From the NCBI GenBank assembly GCA_016209725.1, contig JACQVO010000272.1:1-10554 (forward strand): a stretch of 10,554 nucleotides of DNA, read 5' to 3'. The stretch comes from Candidatus Methylomirabilota bacterium. Lineage in GTDB: Bacteria > Methylomirabilota > Methylomirabilia > Methylomirabilales > 2-02-FULL-66-22. Positions 6,110 to 10,554 of the stretch are shown here, in pieces. Each line of letters starts with the position of its first letter. Position 1 is the first letter of the stretch. The notes beneath the pieces are model-generated. The model ran no database searches. It worked only from the letters and a program-made list of their open reading frames with translations, and was not told the origin of the DNA. The position numbers and the translations under genes were made by a program.

Positions 6110-6839
6110 GGTCCGGGAAGTTCGCAAGGTCTTTGACGGGTTCCTGGCGGTCGATGGGGTGAACGTGACCGTCGCCGGCGGTGACATCTGCGCCATCATC
6201 GGGCCCAACGGGGCAGGAAAGACCACACTGTTCAACTGCATTACCGGTCACCTCGTCCCCGATGGGGGCGTGATTCGATTCAAGGGACACGACATCACCG
6301 GATGGCCGGCACACGAGATTTGCCGGCAGGGGGTTGCACGGTCCTTCCAACGCATCAACATTTTCCCCCGGCTCACGGTCTTCGAGAACGTCCAGGCTGC
6401 CGTGCTGTCGCACCGCCGGCGTGGCCGCGACCTCTTCACCCCCGTGGAGCGGCTGTACCGCGAGGAGACGCTCGCCCTGCTCGAGCAGGTGGGACTCGCG
6501 GGCGAGGCGGAGGCCGTCGGCGGCACCCTCTCCTACGGCTACCAGAAGCAGCTCGAACTCGGCATCGCCCTCGCGAGCCGACCGGATCTCCTCCTGCTGG
6601 ACGAGCCGACAGCCGGGATGTCGGGCCAAGAGACACGCATGACCATCGCCCTGATCGAGCGGATCGCCCGCGAGCGTAGGCTCACGCTGCTCTTCACCGA
6701 ACATGACATGGACGTGGTCTTCTCCATCGCCCAGCGGATCACCGTCATGCACCAGGGCCGAATCATCGCCGAGGGCTCCCCCGACGAAGTAAGGATCGAC
6801 TCCGAGGTCCGTCGGGTCTATCTGGGAAAGGCAAAATGA
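6099..6839 (+). CDS. livG: ABC transporter ATPase, LivG family
   Basis: With a GTG start at 6099 the product has 246 residues. It has Walker A GPNGAGKT (35-42), Q-loop Gln-84 in RSFQRINIFPRLTVFENV, signature LSYGYQKQLE (144-153, LSYG being usual in LivG), Walker B LLLLDEP (164-170) and switch His-202 in TEHD. It binds and hydrolyses ATP on the cytoplasmic face with LivF. An upstream ATG at 6045 would add 18 residues with no family match and lie deep inside livM. GTG 6099 gives the expected beginning VVLEVREVRKVFDG and has GGGAG just upstream. It overlaps livM by 11 bases and livF by four (ATGA). Confidence 0.94.
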   Translation: MVLEVREVRKVFDGFLAVDGVNVTVAGGDICAIIGPNGAGKTTLFNCITGHLVPDGGVIRFKGHDITGWPAHEICRQGVARSFQRINIFPRLTVFENVQAAVLSHRRRGRDLFTPVERLYREETLALLEQVGLAGEAEAVGGTLSYGYQKQLELGIALASRPDLLLLDEPTAGMSGQETRMTIALIERIARERRLTLLFTEHDMDVVFSIAQRITVMHQGRIIAEGSPDEVRIDSEVRRVYLGKAK

Positions 6840-7537
6840 TCCTGGAGGTGCGGGACCTCTACACGGCGTACGGCCTGAGCCAGGTCCTCTTCGGCGTGTC
6901 GCTCTCCATCGGGCAGGGGGAGGTCGTCTCCGTCTTGGGGCGCAACGGGGTGGGGAAGACCACGACCCTCCGCTCCATCATGGGCTTGGCACGCCCTTCA
7001 GCGGGGAGCATCCGGTGGAAGGGCCGGGAGACTGTCGGATTGGCGCCTTACGAGATCTCCAGGCTGGGGATCGGCCTCGTGCCCGAGGAGCGGCGGATTT
7101 TCGCAGACTTGACGGTGTGGGAGAACCTGGACGTGGCTCGGCGCCCTGCGGAGCGCGGCGAGGGATGGACGGTGGAGCGGGTCTCCGACCTCTTCCCGGC
7201 GCTCCGGGATCTCCGGAATCGCCGTGGCGGGTACCTGAGCGGCGGGGAGCAGCAGATGCTGACCATCGCCCGAACCCTCATGGGCAATCCCGATCTCCTC
7301 CTCCTCGACGAGCCGTCGGAGGGGCTGGCCCCCATCGTTGTCGAGCAGCTCAAGGAGCAGATGCTCCGCCTGAGAGGTGAAGGGATCGCCATCCTCTTGT
7401 GTGAGCAGCGCATTCAGTTCTCTCTGGGGCTCAGCTCGCGGGCGTACATCTTGGAGAAAGGGCGCGTCTGCTACCAGGGTACGCTCGAGGAGCTCGAGGC
7501 CAACGAGGAGATCGGCAGGACGTACCTGGCGGTGTAG
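6836..7537 (+). CDS. livF: ABC transporter ATPase, LivF family
   Basis: The 233-residue protein has Walker A GRNGVGKT (35-42), the LivF-type sequence VPEERRIFADLTVWENL (82-98) at the Q-loop, signature LSGGEQQM (134-141) and Walker B LLLLDEP (154-160). At the switch position it has Gln-191 (LLCEQRIQ) instead of His. That substitution is usual in LivF proteins, so it is not damage. It forms the ATPase pair with LivG. The ATG overlaps the livG stop codon as ATGA, and GGGAAAGG about four bases before supplies a binding site. A 128-base gap follows before the hydrolase gene, with no clear terminator, so read-through into 7666 is likely. Confidence 0.95.
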   Translation: MILEVRDLYTAYGLSQVLFGVSLSIGQGEVVSVLGRNGVGKTTTLRSIMGLARPSAGSIRWKGRETVGLAPYEISRLGIGLVPEERRIFADLTVWENLDVARRPAERGEGWTVERVSDLFPALRDLRNRRGGYLSGGEQQMLTIARTLMGNPDLLLLDEPSEGLAPIVVEQLKEQMLRLRGEGIAILLCEQRIQFSLGLSSRAYILEKGRVCYQGTLEELEANEEIGRTYLAV

Positions 7538-7665
7538 GCCGAGACCGGCGGACCGCCTCAAGGCCAGGCACGGGATGGGAGAGAAACAAGGGGATCAGGC
7601 ACTCGGCCTGTTGAGCCGTCAACCCCAACCCCCGAAAACAGAGAGGGGAAGAGGAGGGTCACAGC

Positions 7666-8400
7666 ATGGGTACGGTGAAGATCACATGGCTGGGACATGC
7701 CTCCATCAAGGTGGAGGGCGACAGCACGGTCTTTTACTTCGACCCCTGGATCCGGGACAACCCCGCCTGCCCGCTGAAGGTCGAAGACATCTCCCGGGCG
7801 GACGTGGTCGCCGTGACCCACGGGCACGACGATCACATCGGGGATTCCATCGAGATCGTCAAGAAAACGGGAGCTTTGCTCATCTGCAGCCCAGAGATCG
7901 GGTTCTACGCCCACCGGAAGGGGATCGAGTACGACAAGAGGTCCTATCCCCTCAACGTGGGAGGGAGCTGGCGGGGCGACGGCTTCACCCTCTGCATGGT
8001 CAACGCGCTGCACACGTCCGAGATCCTCGGTGAGGAGTTCAAGAAAGACTGGACCGTGGTTGCCGGCTCCGGCAGCGTCGGGTACGTTCTGACCTTCGAT
8101 GCAGGACCCTCGATCTACTACGCGGGGGATACGGGCGTCTTCGGGGACATGGCCCTCATCCGGGAATTGTACAGTCCCCATGTGGCGGTCATGCCCGTGG
8201 GTGGCAAGTACAACATGGGCTACCGGGAGGCGGCCTACGCCACCGCCCTCATCCACCCGAAGCTCTTCCTTCCCATTCACTTCGACACCTTCCCCAATCA
8301 GCGGCTTGACTTCGCCAAGCTCCTGGAGGAGGTGCGGATGCGTTCGCCCCAGGTGACCGTAGGGCGGTGGAAGCCGGGGGAGAGTGTCGAGTACGCCTGA
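7666..8400 (+). CDS. UPF0173 metal-dependent hydrolase (metallo-beta-lactamase fold)
   Basis: The 244-residue protein has the short metallo-beta-lactamase layout of the UPF0173 (YtkL-like) group. It starts with VKITWLGHASIKVEGD, then the metal motif THGHDDHIGD (51-60, ligands His-52, His-54, Asp-56, His-57), His-116 in ALHTS, Asp-155 in YYAGDTGVFGD and His-205 in LPIHFDT. All expected metal ligands are present, so it should be active on an ester, lactone or phosphodiester-like bond; the family substrate is not known. GAGGAGG (7651-7657) lies eight bases before the ATG. As the last gene after livF it may act on the imported compound. Its end faces the GntR gene convergently. Confidence 0.92.
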   Translation: MGTVKITWLGHASIKVEGDSTVFYFDPWIRDNPACPLKVEDISRADVVAVTHGHDDHIGDSIEIVKKTGALLICSPEIGFYAHRKGIEYDKRSYPLNVGGSWRGDGFTLCMVNALHTSEILGEEFKKDWTVVAGSGSVGYVLTFDAGPSIYYAGDTGVFGDMALIRELYSPHVAVMPVGGKYNMGYREAAYATALIHPKLFLPIHFDTFPNQRLDFAKLLEEVRMRSPQVTVGRWKPGESVEYA

Positions 8401-8504
8401 GGCGAAATGGCGGCAGAAGATGTCCGCAAACTCCTCACGGGTGTACGCCCGGAAGGTCTCGGTCCGCACGTTGCCGAGCGAGGCGTTCTTCGGGGATGGC
8501 GACG
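8401..8504 (-). pseudogene. Possible remnant of a minus-strand coding segment
   Basis: Between the convergent hydrolase and GntR stop codons, one minus-strand frame is open and reads in part KNASLGNVRTETFRAYTREE then FADIFCRHFA. Its codons are strongly GC-ending and the composition looks protein-like, in contrast to a typical short spacer. It is out of frame with the GntR protein and has no start of its own. It may be the tail of a lost gene or of a frameshifted extension, or simply chance in GC-rich DNA. I recognise no family. Confidence 0.22.
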
Positions 8505-9278
8505 TCAGGATTCGTGACCCCAGGCCCACTTGCCTTCGCGCTTCACCCGGATCAGGTTCACCGAGTACTGGTACCGATCAGCCCGGTAATAGCTCTCCAC
8601 CAGTTCCAGGGGCCGGTCTCGGTCGGTGAACATGACTCGCTTGACGTGCATGACGGGAGAGAGGAGGGGGATGTCGAGCCTCTTTGCCACGTCGGGATCG
8701 GCGGCGGCCGCCTCGACAGTCTCGTGGGCCCGGGTGATGGGAATCTTCAGCTCCTCCTGCAGGATCCAAAGAAGGGGAACGCGATACAGCTCTTTCTCCC
8801 GGATCTGCCGCCCGATCTCCAGCGGAAGGAAGTTGATCGTGAAGGCATAGGGCGCATCATTGACGTACCGGAGCCGCTTGATGCGGACCAGCTCCGACTC
8901 CGCCGGCGCCAGCGACAGCAGCTTGCGTAGCTCATCGGATACTGGGACCTGGCTCACCTCCACGTCCTTCACGGAAACCTTCTGAACCCGATCATACAGC
9001 TCCTCTAAGAATCCCGTGAACTTCACCGCCGGCAACCCGGTGGAGGGGTGGTGGGACACGAAGCTCCCTTTGCCTTGCACCTTGACAAGCATATCCTCAC
9101 GAACCAGTTCGCGCAGGGCTTCCCGGACGGTGACGCGACTCACACCCATCTCGCGGCTGAGCTCGTTTTCCGAGGGGATCTGACTTCCAGGGGCGTACTC
9201 CCCGTTGGTGATCCGCTGGCGGATGACGTGCTCAACCTGGTAGTAAAGCGGCACGACCCGATGATCTCTCTTGAGCAT
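8505..9278 (-). CDS. GntR-family regulator, HutC/FarR type with UTRA domain
   Basis: The 257-residue protein begins with a GntR winged helix (about 10-75): PLYYQVEHVIRQRI, then IPSENELSREMGVSRVTVRE (34-53) and the wing GKGSFVSHH. The C-terminal UTRA ligand domain (about 95-242) shows ELVRIKRLRYVNDAPYAF, NFLPLEIG, then SPVMHVKRVMFTDRDRPLEL and ends with ESYYRADRYQY. Such proteins repress catabolic or uptake genes until a small metabolite binds the UTRA pocket. The start is supported by GAGGGG (complement of 9285-9290) six bases upstream. It is transcribed toward the transporter cluster from the other side. Likely targets are its own promoter and either the neighbouring hydrolase and transporter genes or the solute-binding gene at 10071. 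Confidence 0.94.
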   Translation of the reverse strand: MLKRDHRVVPLYYQVEHVIRQRITNGEYAPGSQIPSENELSREMGVSRVTVREALRELVREDMLVKVQGKGSFVSHHPSTGLPAVKFTGFLEELYDRVQKVSVKDVEVSQVPVSDELRKLLSLAPAESELVRIKRLRYVNDAPYAFTINFLPLEIGRQIREKELYRVPLLWILQEELKIPITRAHETVEAAAADPDVAKRLDIPLLSPVMHVKRVMFTDRDRPLELVESYYRADRYQYSVNLIRVKREGKWAWGHES

Positions 9279-9316
9279 TATGCGCCCCTCGATTTCTGGA
9301 TTCTCTCTGCTTGTTT

Positions 9317-9354
9317 TGTTAACTATACATTAAACATCATTGACCATCTGTCAA
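9317..9354 (-). promoter_or_regulatory. Promoter region and candidate operator of the GntR gene
   Basis: On the minus strand a perfect -35, TTGACA (complement of 9349-9354), lies about 70 bases before the GntR start. No -10 at ideal spacing is convincing: TTTAAT is too close and TATAGT too far. The stretch TGTTAACTATACA (9317-9329) has TGT and ACA ends and partial internal symmetry, resembling GntR-family operators. Its position between the -35 and the start codon would suit autorepression. Confidence 0.4.
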
Positions 9355-9634
9355 GGACTTTCCTGAGCGTTGGACAGGAGACCCTTTCTTCGGTCGAGAT
9401 TCCGCTACCTTCATGTCGCCATCCCTGAAGCCGCACCCCAGAGCAATCTCCGCGATTCTAGGAAACTCATCTCCCGCTTATCTCCACACCGCGTCGTCCC
9501 CCGTCCGAATCGTGGTCTCCAGGAATCGCCACTGAAATTTCCATCGAGCTAACGTTATCGTGATATAGCAGGGAGCAATGGCACTAGGAGATCAGATTCC
9601 TCATCATTCGCAGCCTAGTTGTTCGTCCTGGCTG

Positions 9635-9655
9635 GTTGATCCTTACTAGATCAAC
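9635..9655. promoter_or_regulatory. Perfect 7-7-7 inverted repeat, possible operator
   Basis: GTTGATC (9635-9641) is exactly mirrored by GATCAAC (9649-9655) around a seven-base centre. Half-site centres are 14 bases apart. It lies about 100 bases upstream of the TTGACA promoter candidate of the second binding-protein gene, a typical place for an activator site. It could also fold as an RNA hairpin, but only a mixed A/T sequence follows. Confidence 0.35.
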
Positions 9656-9675
9656 ATTCTATTTCAAATCCTGAG

Positions 9676-9708
9676 AATAAATAGCGTAACACATTGAAAA
9701 TAAATAGC
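9676..9708. repeat. AATAAATAGC direct repeat spaced 23 bases
   Basis: The ten bases AATAAATAGC occur at 9676-9685 and again at 9699-9708. The start-to-start distance of 23 bases is close to two helical turns, in an AT-rich part of the intergenic region. This may be paired binding sites or only local composition. Confidence 0.35.
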
Positions 9709-9753
9709 AAAATTCTCGCATATTCTATGGGATAATATTCACATACTTTTAGC

Positions 9754-9783
9754 TTGACACCTTTTTAAACCTTGTGTTAGCTT
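9754..9783 (+). promoter_or_regulatory. Candidate promoter for the second binding-protein gene
   Basis: A perfect -35 TTGACA (9754-9759) is followed 18 bases later by TAGCTT (9778-9783), which matches the -10 weakly (three of six) but is preceded by TGT as in extended -10 promoters. The start would be near 9790, giving a long leader of about 280 bases that contains the dispersed repeats at 9889-9934. Confidence 0.35.
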
Positions 9784-9888
9784 GTGTCCCTGTATGGTCA
9801 TCAATACATTCATATCAAGCCGCTGATACCGTCCGCAGTCTTGGGCAGGATTTGGGTGGATATCTCCCGGAGATCCCCTGAGGTGGGT

Positions 9889-9934
9889 CCTTTGACAAGC
9901 TCAGGACGAACCCTTCGACAGGCTCTGGACAAGC
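9889..9934. repeat. Two degenerate copies of a widespread 23-bp dispersed repeat
   Basis: Unit 1 (9889-9911) begins CCTTTGACAAGCTCAGGAC and unit 2 (9912-9934) begins CCTTCGACAGGCTCTGGAC; 18 of 23 positions agree. On the opposite strand they translate to EPVEGFVLSLSKD, a peptide string familiar as a false annotation in many environmental genomes and produced by this repeat family. The copies can form small stem-loops, for example GTCCT 9887-9891 with AGGAC 9903-9907, and CCTGAG 9877-9882 with CTCAGG 9900-9905. No transposase is nearby. It is probably a REP-like mobile or structural repeat. Confidence 0.7.
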
Positions 9935-10070
9935 TCCCAGCCCCCCGTTCCAGGCGGCTGTTTCTCGCCCGCCCGCTGACCCGCGTTTTTCCAACTTCCT
10001 ATTTTGGCCCCCATGAACCCGAGGCGGCCAATCCAACCAGAAATTGGCGATTACCCAAAGGAGGACCAGT

Positions 10071-10554
10071 ATGGAGCAAATGAGCATCAAGTCAGTCAGC
10101 AACCAGAGGAAGCCGCAGATGCACTTCAAACCGGTCAGCAATCGGAGGAAACCACAGATGAGGAATTACATGAAACTCTCGGTCCTCACATTGGCCCTCG
10201 CCGCAGCGGTGGCGCTCGGCGCAATCGCAACGCCAGCCCTGGCGCAGGTCGGCGTGATCCGCATCGGCATCACGCTGCGCATGGTGGTCGAGAATGGCCT
10301 CAAATACGGCCAGATGACCAAGGACGAGTTCGAAGCGGTCAACGCCGCGGGCGGCATCAACGGCAAGAAGGTCGAGGTCATTCTGCTCGACGACGAGTGC
10401 AAGCCAGACAAGGGCGTCGCGAACGTCAACCGCTTCATCCATCAGCACAAGGTGCACATCGTGCTTGGCTCCACGTGCAGCTCGGTGTCGCTGCCCATGG
10501 TCGATATCACGGCCAAGGAGGAGGTGCCGCAGATCATCCCGCATTCGACCAACA
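10071..10554 (+). CDS. Second LivK-type solute-binding protein, N-terminal part
   Basis: The frame is open from ATG 10071 to the window end (161 codons). AAAGGAGG (10058-10065) lies five bases before that ATG. The signal peptide appears only after about 33 residues: MKLSVLTLALAAAVALGAIA followed by TPALAQ, with cleavage after ALA. The mature part begins VGVIRIGITLRMVVENG and continues AVNAAGGINGKKVEVILLDD and IVLGSTCSSVSLPMVDI, the pattern of Peripla_BP_6 ligand-binding proteins. The first 29 residues consist largely of two repeats, VSNQRKPQM and VSNRRKPQM, so the functional start may be ATG 10158 or 10170. It differs clearly from the protein at 3008, so it is a distant paralogue and probably begins another transporter operon. 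Confidence 0.9.
   Translation, partial: MEQMSIKSVSNQRKPQMHFKPVSNRRKPQMRNYMKLSVLTLALAAAVALGAIATPALAQVGVIRIGITLRMVVENGLKYGQMTKDEFEAVNAAGGINGKKVEVILLDDECKPDKGVANVNRFIHQHKVHIVLGSTCSSVSLPMVDITAKEEVPQIIPHSTN
10080..10157 (+). repeat. Tandem 39-bp repeat duplicating the translation-start module
   Basis: Two adjacent units, 10080-10118 and 10119-10157, share 29 of 39 bases, and 23 of 27 in the core starting at GTCAGC (10095 and 10134). Each starts with ATG and ends with a Shine-Dalgarno-like AGAGGA or GGAGGA placed before the next ATG (10119 and 10158). All four core differences are transitions, and three of them are silent in the reading frame. The period is exactly 13 codons, so the frame is kept. 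Confidence 0.8.

Larger units (their letters stand above)
9279..10070. other. Long intergenic region between GntR and second binding-protein gene
   Basis: This stretch of about 790 bases has lower GC than the genes, especially 9640-9790. No open frame in it looks like a real protein by composition or motifs. It contains the GntR promoter region, an inverted repeat at 9635-9655, a spaced AATAAATAGC repeat at 9676-9708, a promoter candidate at 9754-9783, a small palindrome ATCTCCCGGAGAT at 9862-9874, and a dispersed-repeat pair at 9889-9934. I see nothing recognisable in 9360-9630. Confidence 0.6.

Noticed and set aside
5282..6241. 319-codon minus-strand open frame opposite livM
   Set aside because: Same shadow effect; highly charged, low-complexity product without domain signs, crossing a real gene boundary.
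6972..7537. LivF with Gln instead of the switch His as a defective ATPase
   Set aside because: Gln at this position is normal for LivF-family proteins; all other ATPase motifs are intact.
7549..7559. GGCGGACCGCC palindrome after livF as a terminator
   Set aside because: The loop would be a single base and no T-run follows, so it is unlikely to terminate transcription before the hydrolase gene.
7558..8529. 323-codon minus-strand open frame opposite the hydrolase gene
   Set aside because: The plus strand has all metal ligands of the UPF0173 fold. Only the part outside that gene (8401-8516) was kept as a weak remnant candidate.
9815..10141. 108-codon minus-strand ORF containing EPVEGFVLSLSKD
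   Set aside because: This peptide is the known translation artefact of a dispersed repeat, and the ORF overlaps the start of the second binding-protein gene.

Overview
The window is about 10.5 kb of GC-rich (roughly 60% by eye) bacterial DNA. It has no rRNA, tRNA, CRISPR array or transposase that I can see. Sec-type signal peptides on the solute-binding proteins and a complete branched-chain-amino-acid-type (HAAT family) ABC importer suggest a Gram-negative, probably environmental lineage. NC10/Rokubacteria-like or deltaproteobacterial-like groups would fit the gene style, but no marker gene is present and I hold this only weakly.

Layout. Positions 1-39 are the first 13 codons of a minus-strand gene. 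Behind it is a divergent intergenic region that may encode a short leader peptide. A 56-residue four-cysteine zinc-ribbon microprotein follows (413-583), ending near a possible two-hairpin terminator. Next is an isolated DUF309 gene (818-1612) with its own promoter-like sequence and a nested dyad just downstream of the predicted start of transcription.

The core is a plus-strand cluster: an IclR-family regulator (1893-2669), a 4-oxalocrotonate-tautomerase-like small enzyme (2709-2897), a periplasmic solute-binding protein (3008-4207), two permeases livH and livM, two ATPases livG and livF, and a UPF0173 metallo-beta-lactamase-fold hydrolase (7666-8400). The four membrane and ATPase genes are joined by overlaps (TAATG, an 11-nt overlap and ATGA), so they are translationally coupled. 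A very stable GC hairpin separates the binding-protein gene from the permeases and probably sets their expression ratio. A convergent GntR/HutC-type regulator with a UTRA ligand domain (8505-9278, minus) closes the cluster. I infer an uptake-and-catabolism unit for a small organic acid, aromatic breakdown product or amino-acid-like ligand, with one or both regulators sensing the ligand. The true substrate cannot be read from sequence.

The roughly 790-bp region 9279-10070 carries the GntR promoter and candidate operator, an AT-rich stretch with a 7-7-7 inverted repeat, a TTGACA promoter candidate and a degenerate 23-bp dispersed-repeat pair. It leads into a second, truncated solute-binding protein gene (10071 to the window end). 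The most unusual feature of the window is at the start of that gene: a tandem 39-bp in-frame repeat in which each unit begins with ATG and ends with a Shine-Dalgarno-like AGAGGA or GGAGGA, as if the translation-initiation module had been duplicated ahead of the signal peptide.

I found no clear new multi-gene system. The observations most worth following are the duplicated start module, the DUF309 protein with a large unrecognised N-terminal region, the tautomerase with substituted active-site arginines, and several candidate leader or operator elements.
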